64,000 bases of DNA from Bacteroidales bacterium (GCA_021371855.1 JAJFVL010000017.1:1-64000), one strand, 5' to 3'; shown: positions 37,735 to 47,272, counted from the stretch's first letter. Numbers and translations: made by a program. Notes: generated by a model not told the origin, from the sequence alone.

Positions 37735-37873
37735 TCAACATATTCCCTTCATTATTAAGACATTTAAGGTTGTTTATTACTTAATGATTCAAATCACAAT
37801 AAATGATAACATCTTCCAAAACAAACTTCATAAGCTTTTAAATGTCAGATATCCAGAATTAAATAATAATAAG

Positions 37874-39847
37874 TTAATAACCCATTCTGAGCACAGTAAC
37901 AGAATTGGCAGGGAAAGTATAATTAAAACTAATTCCAGCAGTAAAAGTACTTGTCGATGGGACTACTTTTGTTGGATTAGAAATTGAGTTTTCGTCTTCA
38001 CGAGCACCTGTTAATGTGCTGGAATAGCCAGCTCTTTTCACATTTTCAGCACCTCTGAGAGTTATGGTTACAGTTTCTGATGTACTTCTGTTGTTAACTA
38101 CTTTCAGAAGTATGTCCTTTTTTCCTCCTTCGGTATCAATAGATGCAGACCAGTAACAATTAGTTGTGTTTTGAGCAAATGGGAGAACCCGTGTTCCAGG
38201 ATTATCTGAAAATAACATTTTTTGCATGTAATATGAAGGCGATGCAAAACAAGATACAGCATCATTCCAGACGATACAGGGCCCAAAATTACCATGATCT
38301 ACCAGACCCGCATAATTTCCATATCCTGTCCACCACAATCTTTCGGAATTTCTTTCACACCCAAGCATGAAAACGGCATCGCCAAGGGCATCTCCAAAAT
38401 TACCAATCACATTCCCTCCGTTTCCCTTAATTGAAGATGCATACTCAGCAACACATATCTTTTTGCATGCCGGATCGATGCTGTCATATTTATTGTACAA
38501 TATTGAAAGGTCTTTCAAATAAAAATGTTCATCAGTGTAGTCAACAGGAAGTCCGAAAGTATGCGAAATAATATTCTCCTGACGGAAGCCATTATACATA
38601 ATCTCAATATCAGGATAATGAGCTTTTATAGAATCATGGATCATAGAATATCGTGGACGATACTCACTTACTGTTTCATATCCATTTTCATTGCCTATTT
38701 CGATATATTTGAGATTATAAGGCTTCGGATGGCCGTTTGCTGCACGTTTAGCTCCCCATTTAGTTGAAGTTGATCCGTTGCAGTACTCTATTAAATCCAG
38801 TATATCATCAATTATTGGCTGCATTTTATCAAGCGGACAAAGAGCAAACCACTTTTTTGATGCCGGAACTTCACTAATTCCGGCAGAGGAGGTATAAACC
38901 GCTTCAGCTCCCAAATCTTCACACATCTGAAGATGCTCATCCAACCCAAAATAGAGGTCGTTTTTATAATTCCATCTGTTTCTTGTGGATCCCGGTCTTT
39001 GTTCGATGGGACCAACTGAATTCTTCCAGTTCCAACAAGAATCCATAGTGTAGGACTCAGCTGTACATCCTCCAGGGAACTGTATATATTTTAATTTTAA
39101 AGCACTCAGCTTTTCAGCCAGATCAGGTCTCAAACCATTTGGACGATCCTTCCAGGTTGGTGGCATTACCGTGATGACATCAAAATATATATTGCCTTTA
39201 GCAGATGCATATAATACGAATCTGTTGGTTTCGGTCACCTCTGAGACACCCTTTGTAATCAGATCGCAGGTAAAATGCTGCCAACTGGTTGTTGGTTTGA
39301 AATCTTTCGATTGTGCGAATACTGTACCACTATTGCTTTCAAGTGCAGCTTTAATTGTACCCTTAAAATCCGGATCTCTCTTCGCCCAGAAAGAGACCCT
39401 GTACTTTGTATTGTTTTCTAATTTAATACCCCAGTAACCTCCATTTGCCATACCTACTCTTCCTGAAGCTACTGAAGTTACCTCAAGTCTGATACAATGA
39501 TACTGCCGGTTGTTCAGCATACCTGTTTCAGCTGATGTCTGACTTAATAAATTACCATTTGAAGATCCTGATTTTACCACGGACCATACAGCTATTGGAT
39601 TTTTCAGCTCTTCAAATGAAGGATTGTTAATCAGCTGGGCATACAATCCCCCTTCAATCTGGTAGTTGAATTCTTCTATTTGCTGACCTCTGCAGATAGG
39701 AGCAACTATAGCCCCAGGATTGGAAACATCAACAGTGCAGCTTGAATTGGTCTTTTGCGCCTGGACAGAGAATGCTCCAACACACAAAACTGCTAATATC
39801 ATTAAACTCCTACGTAATTCGCGAGGCAAAATGAGAATACTTTTCAT
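37874..39847 (-). CDS. GH51-type alpha-L-arabinofuranosidase with internal CBM-like domain
   Basis: 657 residues. A signal (MILAVLCVGAFSVQAQ) is followed by an opening segment (GQQIEEFNYQIEGGLYAQLI) like GH51 enzymes. A beta-sandwich, carbohydrate-binding-like insert (about 65-235, YRVSFWAKRDPDFKGTIKAA) comes next. The TIM barrel carries the acid/base in LKYIEIGNENGYET and the nucleophile in KICVAEYASS. A beta-sandwich C-terminus ends the protein. It releases arabinofuranose. It ends at 37874, with a hairpin 140 nt beyond. Confidence 0.85.
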   Translation of the reverse strand: MKSILILPRELRRSLMILAVLCVGAFSVQAQKTNSSCTVDVSNPGAIVAPICRGQQIEEFNYQIEGGLYAQLINNPSFEELKNPIAVWSVVKSGSSNGNLLSQTSAETGMLNNRQYHCIRLEVTSVASGRVGMANGGYWGIKLENNTKYRVSFWAKRDPDFKGTIKAALESNSGTVFAQSKDFKPTTSWQHFTCDLITKGVSEVTETNRFVLYASAKGNIYFDVITVMPPTWKDRPNGLRPDLAEKLSALKLKYIQFPGGCTAESYTMDSCWNWKNSVGPIEQRPGSTRNRWNYKNDLYFGLDEHLQMCEDLGAEAVYTSSAGISEVPASKKWFALCPLDKMQPIIDDILDLIEYCNGSTSTKWGAKRAANGHPKPYNLKYIEIGNENGYETVSEYRPRYSMIHDSIKAHYPDIEIMYNGFRQENIISHTFGLPVDYTDEHFYLKDLSILYNKYDSIDPACKKICVAEYASSIKGNGGNVIGNFGDALGDAVFMLGCERNSERLWWTGYGNYAGLVDHGNFGPCIVWNDAVSCFASPSYYMQKMLFSDNPGTRVLPFAQNTTNCYWSASIDTEGGKKDILLKVVNNRSTSETVTITLRGAENVKRAGYSSTLTGAREDENSISNPTKVVPSTSTFTAGISFNYTFPANSVTVLRMGY

Positions 39848-39985
39848 CCTTCAATAGTTTAAATAGATAATATTAATCTAATACTATTCAACACTTGGTT
39901 CATAGGCAGAATATTTTCGAGGTTAGTTAAATAGGGTTATGTTATTAACAAATTTATTATTTCTAAATTCATTAAAAAACTACTG

Positions 39986-40014
39986 CTTTTTCAATATATG
40001 ACACTATATTTGCA
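39986..40014 (+). promoter_or_regulatory. Orphan promoter block resembling the AraC promoter
   Basis: TTTTCAATATATGACACTAT followed by ATTTGCAT, containing TATATTTG (40005-40012). It matches the block before the AraC gene at nearly every position. No intact gene follows, only degenerate fragments, so it may be a leftover promoter. Confidence 0.4.
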
Positions 40015-40129
40015 TCTTTTGGACGTTTTGTATAATTTTTATCACAAATTCGAACTATAGATACTTAACTGCCAACATTCTTAGACCTCAGATTCCCAAA
40101 TACAAATTTTTCTTCGAGATATTTGTTAC

Positions 40130-40353
40130 ACTAATAATCGTTCGACTCTGGCAAACAAAATATCCATATCCTTTTTTAAGGCACACCTTCTTTTTAAATA
40201 AACTTCAGGTACTTCGTTCAGTTAAATGGACAGAAAAGAGTGATTTTCTGATTGGCGATAAATATGCCTTTCAAATTAGTGGAAAAAACCAGAAACGAGG
40301 CTTTTTCAGGATCAATAATGGCAGCCGATTTCAATTTCGCAGAGGAGACCTGC
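40130..40353 (+). pseudogene. Remnant of an AAA_14/DUF4143-type ATPase C-terminus
   Basis: An open frame with no start codon encodes FLRHTFFLNKLQVL and SDFLIGDKYAFQISGKNQK. This resembles the Bacteroidota AAA ATPase C-terminus (LRETFFLNQL...DFLVDxKYTFEIGGKNK). After a frame change the next codons read GSIMAADFNFAEE, like the following AADxIE segment of that family. The N-terminal ATPase is absent. This is the 3' debris of a decayed gene. Family assignment is from memory of the motif. Confidence 0.5.
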
Positions 40354-40419
40354 TAAAAGCATAAAAAAGAAATGCTATTCACCAAAATTGAAAGTAGTGA
40401 ATACGACTTTTCATTTTAA
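40354..40419 (+). pseudogene. Degenerate duplicate of the GH78 gene 3' end
   Basis: The stretch aligns with the last ~65 nt of the GH78 gene (18314-18378). It keeps ATTGAAAGT.GTGAATACGACTT.TCATTTTAATTCAA with scattered substitutions and a one-base deletion in the A run that breaks the frame. Homology begins abruptly near 40354, beside the ATPase remnant. It overlaps the last codons of the GH29 gene in antisense. Confidence 0.75.
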
Positions 40420-41874
40420 TTCAACCTTCAGTACAAAACCTGGCATTGTTGCTTTGTTTTCAGTAGATATTTTAATATCGACTTTATCTCCTGAAGCTTT
40501 CCATTTTAAAGATCCTCTATGTCCCAGCTGTTTAATGCTTCGTATCTTCTGTCTATAGTTAATAAGTGATTTGACACTGACTTTATTACCAACAGGAGAA
40601 GCAAGTGAAATAACATATACATTTTTCCCTTTTGTAGTGAACCAAAAATCTTCAGGAGTAAAAACAGAATTGAAACCATGTTCTTTTCTGTAAGTTGTGC
40701 TTTTCATTTCCGGTGCTGTCGGACCCTCTTTCATTGTGGTCCATTTGCTTGTCCCATAAATTGCTTCCCCATTGATTCTCATCCAGGCACCGATCTCTTT
40801 CAGAATTTTGACACTCTCTTCAGGAATTATGCCGTTCCCATCAGGTCCGACATTTAACAGGTAATTGCCTCCTTTGCTTGCAATTTCGACGATCCAGAAT
40901 ATCATTTCATTAAATGATTTCCAGTCTTTATCATAACTTTTATATCCCCAGGTATTGTTTAATGTTCCGGGGGTCTCCCATGTTTTATATTTGCTGTTGA
41001 CCTCCGTCGGTATCTGATTATCTCCTGCCGTAAGCATATCCCCGAAGTTATTTCCTACTCTGCTGTTAATAAGACAATTCGGTTGATATTCATAAGCCAG
41101 TTTATAAAAATCAAGACTCTGTTGCGCATTCATGTACCTGGGAAAATCGTACCATATCTCAACAAGGTTTGGAAATTTGGCGAGTATTTCCTTCATCTGG
41201 GGTTTTGCCTTATTATCGATGTAATCCTGATAAGATGTCGGTGAAGGGTCCCATGTATTGGCTGCAAGGGTGTCCTTAAGCTCCGGATTTGCTTTTTTAG
41301 CCTGTGCAATACCGGCATCTCCCCCATCCATCCAGTCAATGGAATGAGAATAATAAATTCCCATTCTGATGCCATACTTCTGACATGCTTTATAAATTTC
41401 TTCGATCGGATCACGTTTATAGGGTGTCAGATCATAAATATTGTAATCCGAAACTTTCGAGTGATACATGGCAAAACCGTCATGATGCTTTGGCATGGCA
41501 ACAATATATCTCATACCGGCTTCCTTTGCCAGTTTTACCCATTCTTCCGCATTAAATCCGACAGGATTAAATGTTTTGGCAACTTCCCTGTACTCAACCC
41601 GGGGTATCTGAGCGCAATACATTATCCATTCACCGATAGTCGCCTGCGATCCATGAGTCTCAGATACAATTTTTCCCCCTTTCCATACACCTCCTAATTT
41701 GGAATAGACACCCCAATGAATGAACATTCCGAATTTCAGATCATTATAATCTTTGAAAACAGGAGATTTTGTTAGGTGCATCTTCTCCCACTCATCATAT
41801 AACGTGTCATTCCCCTGTGAAAAAACCGGGAGGAATAAAACCAGGGAAATAAATAATAAGACTATCTTCCTCAT
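40411..41874 (-). CDS. GH29 alpha-L-fucosidase
   Basis: 487 residues, exported (MRKIVLLFISLVLFLPVFSQ). Family features: DLKFGMFIHWGVYSKLGGVW near residue 47, YIVAMPKHHDGFAMYHSKVSD, GIYYSHSIDW, and the nucleophile aspartate in EIWYDFPRYM. The conserved NYLLNVGPDGNGIIPEESV follows the barrel. A C-terminal beta sandwich ends the protein. It removes alpha-L-fucose, which fits the FucP-like permease and fucose-isomerase-like enzyme in the region. The last codons overlap a degenerate GH78 tail on the other strand. A gap of 76 nt separates it from the exported dehydrogenase upstream. Confidence 0.92.
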   Translation of the reverse strand: MRKIVLLFISLVLFLPVFSQGNDTLYDEWEKMHLTKSPVFKDYNDLKFGMFIHWGVYSKLGGVWKGGKIVSETHGSQATIGEWIMYCAQIPRVEYREVAKTFNPVGFNAEEWVKLAKEAGMRYIVAMPKHHDGFAMYHSKVSDYNIYDLTPYKRDPIEEIYKACQKYGIRMGIYYSHSIDWMDGGDAGIAQAKKANPELKDTLAANTWDPSPTSYQDYIDNKAKPQMKEILAKFPNLVEIWYDFPRYMNAQQSLDFYKLAYEYQPNCLINSRVGNNFGDMLTAGDNQIPTEVNSKYKTWETPGTLNNTWGYKSYDKDWKSFNEMIFWIVEIASKGGNYLLNVGPDGNGIIPEESVKILKEIGAWMRINGEAIYGTSKWTTMKEGPTAPEMKSTTYRKEHGFNSVFTPEDFWFTTKGKNVYVISLASPVGNKVSVKSLINYRQKIRSIKQLGHRGSLKWKASGDKVDIKISTENKATMPGFVLKVELK

Positions 41875-41950
41875 TAGAAATGGTTAATGTAGATCTATTT
41901 GAATTAACTGAATATATGATTGTTAGCCACAAATAAATATGTCTGAACAT

Positions 41951-43246
41951 CTATATTTTATATTGTGGAATTTTTATCAGTTCCCCGTTCTTCATAGCTG
42001 ACTGATGAGCCACAATGCCGGCGACAGTCAGGTTCAGAGCCATAGCTATATTCACAAGTGGTTTGCGATCCTGAATAATTGAAGTTACAAACTCATTCAT
42101 TAAATAACCATGAGAACCTCCATGTCCGCCCGGAGGCACACCGGGAGGCAGTGCCGGACGATTCAGATCAGGAAGATTTTTTTCGAGACCCTCGTATCTC
42201 CCATAGAAAGTGCCCCTTTGACCGCGCACACGACCTCTCTCTCCCCCGTCACCCGGAGTATCCCAGCTGACACCCATCCTTGATACACCGCCATCATCAG
42301 TTCTGAACTGAGCTATTTCTGTACCAAAAGGATTTTTATACCGGTTGTTTGATGCCTGTAAATGAGAGACGATCCCTGTAACTCCAATACACGACACTTC
42401 TGTAAAACTTCCACCTGTCACGCAAATATGGTATGCGTTTGAATGGGTAGGATACCATTGAGGTGGAAGTCCGACACGCCAGTCTTTAAATGATGGCAGT
42501 GGTTCAGGCATATAATGAAAATATTCTCCTTCAGAATAAACAATTTTTCCTAATCCTCCGGTTTCATATATCTTTCGCATACTATAATTATCCTCACGGA
42601 AATGTGAAGTTTCGAACATCATATACTTCAGACCGCTGGACTTTACGGCTTCAAACAGTTTTTCAGCATCTTCGAGCGACCCAAAAACTGCAGGCACAGC
42701 AGAAGCAACATGCATCCCATGTTGAAGTGCCATGGTTGCATGCTTAAAATGACTTGCGGCATCGGTAGCAATGAACACTGCCTCAATACTGTCATCTTTT
42801 ACAAGTTCTTCAAACGATGGATATGTTTTTGAGCAACCGCAAGCTTTTGCCAGTCCTGCACAGCGGTCCGGGAAAAGATCAGTGACAGCAGCAATCTCAA
42901 CATTAGGATGTTTCTGGAATCCGAAATCAGCTCCGAATTTACAGTAACCGTAACCGGCTATGCCAACACGAACCTTCCGGTCAGAAAAAGGGACCCAGCT
43001 TTTGGATACTTCCTGATCATAAGCTGCTCTCTCAAATCCTTGTACAGGTGGAATAACAGACTGTTGCTGAATTGCTTTTTTACTTGAAGAACAACCAAAC
43101 TGCTGAAGTCCCAGTGCTATTGCTCCTATTCCTGCCGAATGCAGAAAGAAACGTCGGGATACTGGATTTCCTGAACCTGTATAATGTGAGTCCTGCGATA
43201 TATTCGTTTCCTTTAGAGTATTGTTCTTTTTGTCGTCGGTTTTCAT
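41951..43246 (-). CDS. Tat-exported Gfo/Idh/MocA protein lacking the EKP lysine, GH109-like
   Basis: 431 residues. An unusually long lead precedes the twin-arginine signal VSRRFFLHSAGIGAIALG. The Rossmann motif is VGIAGYGYCKFG. Where most relatives have EKP the sequence is HVASAVPAVFGSLEDA, so the lysine is missing. A VP motif here and YPTH further on (QWYPTHSNAYH) recall GH109 enzymes, which cleave glycosides by transient NAD-dependent oxidation. NAD would be bound before export. It lies 21 nt after GH20, pointing to an N-acetylhexosamine-containing substrate. A redox-inactive or different oxidoreductase is the alternative. Confidence 0.72.
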   Translation of the reverse strand: MKTDDKKNNTLKETNISQDSHYTGSGNPVSRRFFLHSAGIGAIALGLQQFGCSSSKKAIQQQSVIPPVQGFERAAYDQEVSKSWVPFSDRKVRVGIAGYGYCKFGADFGFQKHPNVEIAAVTDLFPDRCAGLAKACGCSKTYPSFEELVKDDSIEAVFIATDAASHFKHATMALQHGMHVASAVPAVFGSLEDAEKLFEAVKSSGLKYMMFETSHFREDNYSMRKIYETGGLGKIVYSEGEYFHYMPEPLPSFKDWRVGLPPQWYPTHSNAYHICVTGGSFTEVSCIGVTGIVSHLQASNNRYKNPFGTEIAQFRTDDGGVSRMGVSWDTPGDGGERGRVRGQRGTFYGRYEGLEKNLPDLNRPALPPGVPPGGHGGSHGYLMNEFVTSIIQDRKPLVNIAMALNLTVAGIVAHQSAMKNGELIKIPQYKI

Positions 43247-43267
43247 TATATATATTGATAGTGTTAG

Positions 43268-44854
43268 TTATTTTGATGGTCCTTCAGGTTCAGGATTTTG
43301 TTCAGGCTTAAACGGATCAAAATAATAGATATTCTTTTCCTTCAGATAATTAAGCATGGGCTTTATCCTGATCAAAAAGCCATCGTAGCTCTTATTTTCC
43401 TCTTTTGTCCATGCTGCCTCAGCCATTGCTGACAGACGCGGGTAGGTCATAAAGTCAAGCCTCCGGTCATTGTGAATAACCTCCGACCATAAGTTTGCCT
43501 GAATACCCAATATCTGTGAGCTATGTTCTTTTAAAATCGACAAAGAGTCAGGAGGAAAATCATATACAGTCCTGAGAGCAGCAAAAGCTCCGTCTCCCCA
43601 TTTTCTGCCCCATTTATGGGTTTCGTGCTGGATAAAATCAAAATAGAGCGGGATTCTGGGACAAAGCACAACCCTGTAATTTTTTATAAGAGCGCTGTCG
43701 AGCTGAGCAGGTTTTTCATGTCGCCACCACATCACAATAACATCTTTGGGAGCAAGCTTCAGATCAATAATTTCATCCCATCCTACAGTAGTTTTGTTTA
43801 AGCTCTTTATTGAATCAGCCATTCTTCTGACAAAATATTTTTCGACAGCTTTTAAGTCAGCCAGGTTATTCTTTTTCATTAACGACTTAACCTGTTGATT
43901 GGTACTCCACTGTTGATTCCCGAAATGGACCTCATCACCACCCAGGTGAATGTAAGGCGAAGGGAAGAGTCCTTTTACCTCTTTGAGTATATCAGTGAGG
44001 TACGAATATGTACCTTCTTTCCCAGGGTTAAAAGTAAATTCGGGGTAAGCTTCAGAACCTCCTCCTGAAAATTCAGGATAAGCCTTGTTAGAAGCGGCCG
44101 CATGTCCCGGCATATCTATTTCAGGTACTATCTGGATAAACCGGTCCGAAGCATATTTAACTATTTCCGCGATCTGATCCTGTGTATAGTAAGCAGCTGG
44201 AGCATCCGGATCAGTATGATTACCTATACCTCCGACGGTCATCAATTTTGGATATTTTTTTATTTCGATCCTCCATCCGGCACAATCGGTTAAATGCCAA
44301 TGGAAAATATTAAGTTTATGAAGTGCCATCATATCAAGCATCTGTTCCACTTTCCCGATGCCGAAAAAGTGACGCGATTCATCAAGCATTATTCCACGCC
44401 AGCCGTACCTTGGAGCATCATTTATTAAACAACAGGGTATCAATAATTTTTCGTTTTTCTTTTCAGAAAAAATAATAAGCTGCCTCAACGACTGCAAACC
44501 ATAGAAAACTCCGTTTGAAGAACTTGCTGAAATCAGGATCTTGTTTTTTCTGACCAGAAGAGAGTAACCTTCAGTCTCTTTCCCTGGTTCAATATTAATA
44601 TCTATGTCAGATTCCCCTTTGTTCACTTTCTCAAGGGAAAGAAAATCTTTTACTTCATCAGTAAAAACATCAATAACAGAAGATTTCACATTTTCAGAAC
44701 ATGAAATTGTGGCTTTTTTATCCAACTTGAAAAATCCACCTTTCTGTACAACAGAGTCAGGCTGCGGAATTATCGGTATCCCTGCTCCATTCTTTTTTGA
44801 ACCGGTACACGAGACGCAAATAGTTAAAATCAGGGCTACAAGGTACTTCTTCAT
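43268..44854 (-). CDS. GH20 beta-N-acetylhexosaminidase, lipoprotein
   Basis: 528 residues. Lipobox-like ending LTICVSCTG. An N-terminal GH20b domain (IPIIPQPDSVVQKGGFF) is followed by a TIM barrel with YGWRGIMLDESRHFFGIGKV, LNIFHWHLTDCAGWRIEIKK and the catalytic Asp-Glu pair in YIHLGGDEVHFG (about 306-315). Substrate assistance by the N-acetyl group is the known mechanism. It is the first gene of a group with the exported Gfo/Idh/MocA protein and GH29. A palindromic leader unit stands 26 nt before its ATG. Confidence 0.95.
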   Translation of the reverse strand: MKKYLVALILTICVSCTGSKKNGAGIPIIPQPDSVVQKGGFFKLDKKATISCSENVKSSVIDVFTDEVKDFLSLEKVNKGESDIDINIEPGKETEGYSLLVRKNKILISASSSNGVFYGLQSLRQLIIFSEKKNEKLLIPCCLINDAPRYGWRGIMLDESRHFFGIGKVEQMLDMMALHKLNIFHWHLTDCAGWRIEIKKYPKLMTVGGIGNHTDPDAPAAYYTQDQIAEIVKYASDRFIQIVPEIDMPGHAAASNKAYPEFSGGGSEAYPEFTFNPGKEGTYSYLTDILKEVKGLFPSPYIHLGGDEVHFGNQQWSTNQQVKSLMKKNNLADLKAVEKYFVRRMADSIKSLNKTTVGWDEIIDLKLAPKDVIVMWWRHEKPAQLDSALIKNYRVVLCPRIPLYFDFIQHETHKWGRKWGDGAFAALRTVYDFPPDSLSILKEHSSQILGIQANLWSEVIHNDRRLDFMTYPRLSAMAEAAWTKEENKSYDGFLIRIKPMLNYLKEKNIYYFDPFKPEQNPEPEGPSK

Positions 44855-44880
44855 AATATAATTTTGATTTTAAAGTTAAT

Positions 44881-44944
44881 ATGAAACCTCACATGGGTTA
44901 CTTCGTCGGATTCCGGAATTATTTGAACAATATATGGGTTTCAT
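44881..44944 (-). repeat. Palindromic leader unit 4 (before GH20)
   Basis: Arms ATGAAACCTCACATG (from 44881) and TATGGGTTTCAT (44933-44944), with an interior containing CTTCGTCGGATTCCGGAATT. Less perfect than the others. A 26-nt linker (core TTTAAAATCAAAATTATAT) separates it from the GH20 ATG. Confidence 0.62.
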
Positions 44945-45394
44945 TTTCAAATATTTTTCTTTAAAATTATTCAATAAAATGATAAAAGAAGGTTTCGTTG
45001 CCAGAAATTTTTGAATTAAAGATCCCTAAATTTGGAAGGGAGTAGAAACATTGCCGGGGATTGATCCATAATTACGATTTTTTCTTTACCCGCTAACCTA
45101 TTGCTAAATTGATTATAATTTGTCTCCTTTTTATACTCTCTAAATCCACCGACATAGGGACTTTCTGTTCTCAATGGTGTATTTAGGTTTTAGGACTGAC
45201 ACTTTAACTTTACATCGGGCCTGATAACTACTCGCTTAAAACAATTAGAAACCTGATCTATATCAAATTTTTCTTTTATTGTAACTAATTTCAGATACTT
45301 ATATAAAAGGTTGAAAATTTTGTCTCCAAAAATGCTTCAGGACAATTATAAAAATATATTTTTACCGTCTAAAATATACTAAATATAACATATT
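44945..45394. other. Intergenic region between GH20 and the 116-residue gene
   Basis: 450 nt of AT-rich sequence with no convincing gene, hairpin, repeat or TAnnTTTG promoter pair. It holds the divergent promoters. Confidence 0.4.
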
Positions 45395-45745
45395 ATGAGT
45401 GATTCAATTAAAGTGATCTTAAAACAGAAATCCATTCCTGGTTTTGTAGACTTCTGCCTCGATGAGAAAATAGAATTCAATGTTCGTCCTCAAACTTTTC
45501 CAGATACCGATTGGGAATTCAATCTGATGGTTAAAGATATCAAAACAGCTGTTTTGACAGGTATGTTTTTACGTGAAAACCGCATTGATATTTCCGATGG
45601 AGAACTACAGCCAAAATCCAAAAAATCAGGTACAAACCGGAAAGCAAAGGAGGCAGAAGAAGAAGATAAAGAAGAAGATAAAAACCAGCCTGAAGTCTCT
45701 GAAGATCCAACACCTGAAGAACCTGACCCAAAAGGATTATTTTGA
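45395..45745 (+). CDS. Small protein of unknown function with acidic tail
   Basis: 116 residues. A compact N-terminal part (about 1-70; IPGFVDFCLDEKIEFNVRPQ, FNLMVKDIKTAVLTGMFLRE) is followed by a low-complexity, strongly charged tail with runs of K and then E/D (about 75-116). No signal peptide or membrane segment. I do not recognise a family. The stop is 18 nt before the class V PLP enzyme, so they are likely co-transcribed. The N-terminal half looks folded and is probably real, judging by the absence of stops and the downstream spacing. Confidence 0.6.
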   Translation: MSDSIKVILKQKSIPGFVDFCLDEKIEFNVRPQTFPDTDWEFNLMVKDIKTAVLTGMFLRENRIDISDGELQPKSKKSGTNRKAKEAEEEDKEEDKNQPEVSEDPTPEEPDPKGLF

Positions 45746-45763
45746 AATAATTTTACACCCCGT

Positions 45764-47272
45764 ATGACAGAGCTTGAAAAATATTTTGATCAATATCGGA
45801 AGAATATTGTAGGTATAGATTCGGCAATCGAAACACCTTTTGGAATAAAAAAACTGATCTACGCCGACTGGATAGCCAGCGGAAGACTTTATGTTCCTGT
45901 TGAGAAAAGGATGATAGAAGATATTGGGCCAATGGTCGGCAATACTCATTCAGAATCAACAGCTACGGGCAAGGCCATGACAGATGCATATCATCTGGCA
46001 CAAAAAATTGTAAAGCATCATGTTAATGCCAACGAAAACGATCTTCTTATTTTTACCGGGACAGGAATGACTTCGGCCATTGCCAAACTTCAGAGAATTC
46101 TTGGCCTGAAGATCCCTGAACATGCAATAAATTACTGTTCACTGGCTCATGGAAACTATTCACAATGCAAAGATATTCCAAATGAAAAACGTCCTGTCGT
46201 TTTTTTAACCCATACGGAACACCATTCGAATCACACATCCTGGTTCGAAACCCTTGCTGACATTGTTGTTCTTGAACCTTCGTCCGACCTGACTGTCGAT
46301 CCCGACACTTTACGGAAAGAGATAGTGAAATATAAGGACCGATCGTTGCTTATTGGTTCATTTTCTGCCTGTTCAAATGTTACAGGATATTTTCCGCCAT
46401 ATTACGAACTTGCTCAGATAATGCACGAACACAACGGATACTGTTTTGTTGATTTTGCTGCCTCAGCTCCCTATGTAGATATAGATATGCACCCGGCGAA
46501 TAAAATGCAACAACTCGATGCAATATTTTTCTCTCCTCACAAATTTCTCGGAGGCCCGGGCAGTGCGGGTGTATTAATATTCAATAAGGAGCTTTACAAG
46601 AATGAAACTCCTGACACTCCCGGAGGAGGAACAGTAAAGTGGACAAACCGGTGGGGTGGTTACAGTTATATAAGTGATATTGAAGTAAAAGAGGATGGCG
46701 GGACACCAGGATTTCTTCAGGGGATCAGAGCTGCATTGGCTGTTACACTTAAAGAAAATATGGGCACTTCCATGATCCATAAACGTGAAAAAGAACTTAT
46801 TGATAAAACCTTCGATGAACTGTCTGAAGTCAAAGGGCTTCATATATTGGCCCCTGATATCAGAGAAAGACTTGGTGTATTCTCATTTTATATCGATAAT
46901 GTGCATCACAACCTGGTTACAAGCCTTCTTAACGACAGGTATGGAATTCAGGTCAGGGGTGGTTGTTCCTGCGCAGGGACATATGGACACTTTCTCCTTA
47001 ATGTAACATTTAAACAATCGCAGGAAATTACCGATAAAATTGAGGCAGGCGATCTCTCAATGAAACCCGGTTGGGTAAGATTATCTCTCCATCCGACGAT
47101 GACGAATGATGAGTTGCATTTCATCATTGATGCTATCAGGCAGATTGCAGAAAATGGCGCTGTATGGGTAAAAGATTATTGTTACGACCGGCATACCAAT
47201 GAATTTCATCATATTAAATTCGCCGGTATAAATCAATCTTATCTCTCAAACTGGTTTAAATTAGATATATAA
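45764..47272 (+). CDS. Class V PLP enzyme (cysteine desulfurase/aminotransferase-like)
   Basis: 502 residues, cytoplasmic. Fold-type I features: YADWIASGRLYVPVE, VGNTHSESTATGKAMTDAY, FTGTGMTSAIAKLQ, FLTHTEHHSNHTSW. The PLP lysine is in IFFSPHKFLGGPGSAGV. A cysteine-rich GGCSCAGTYGH lies near residue 400, where desulfurases keep their catalytic cysteine loop. It is longer than SufS/IscS (about 400), with an extended C-terminus. Such long class V proteins are common in Bacteroidota but poorly characterised; sulfur transfer or another lyase activity is possible. It ends in convergent orientation with the small membrane protein gene. Confidence 0.82.
   Translation: MTELEKYFDQYRKNIVGIDSAIETPFGIKKLIYADWIASGRLYVPVEKRMIEDIGPMVGNTHSESTATGKAMTDAYHLAQKIVKHHVNANENDLLIFTGTGMTSAIAKLQRILGLKIPEHAINYCSLAHGNYSQCKDIPNEKRPVVFLTHTEHHSNHTSWFETLADIVVLEPSSDLTVDPDTLRKEIVKYKDRSLLIGSFSACSNVTGYFPPYYELAQIMHEHNGYCFVDFAASAPYVDIDMHPANKMQQLDAIFFSPHKFLGGPGSAGVLIFNKELYKNETPDTPGGGTVKWTNRWGGYSYISDIEVKEDGGTPGFLQGIRAALAVTLKENMGTSMIHKREKELIDKTFDELSEVKGLHILAPDIRERLGVFSFYIDNVHHNLVTSLLNDRYGIQVRGGCSCAGTYGHFLLNVTFKQSQEITDKIEAGDLSMKPGWVRLSLHPTMTNDELHFIIDAIRQIAENGAVWVKDYCYDRHTNEFHHIKFAGINQSYLSNWFKLDI

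Noticed and set aside
45735..45765. Terminator between the 116-residue gene and the class V enzyme
   Set aside because: ATTATTT/AAATAAT can pair, but the stem is AT-only with a 2-nt loop and no T tract, so co-transcription is more likely.
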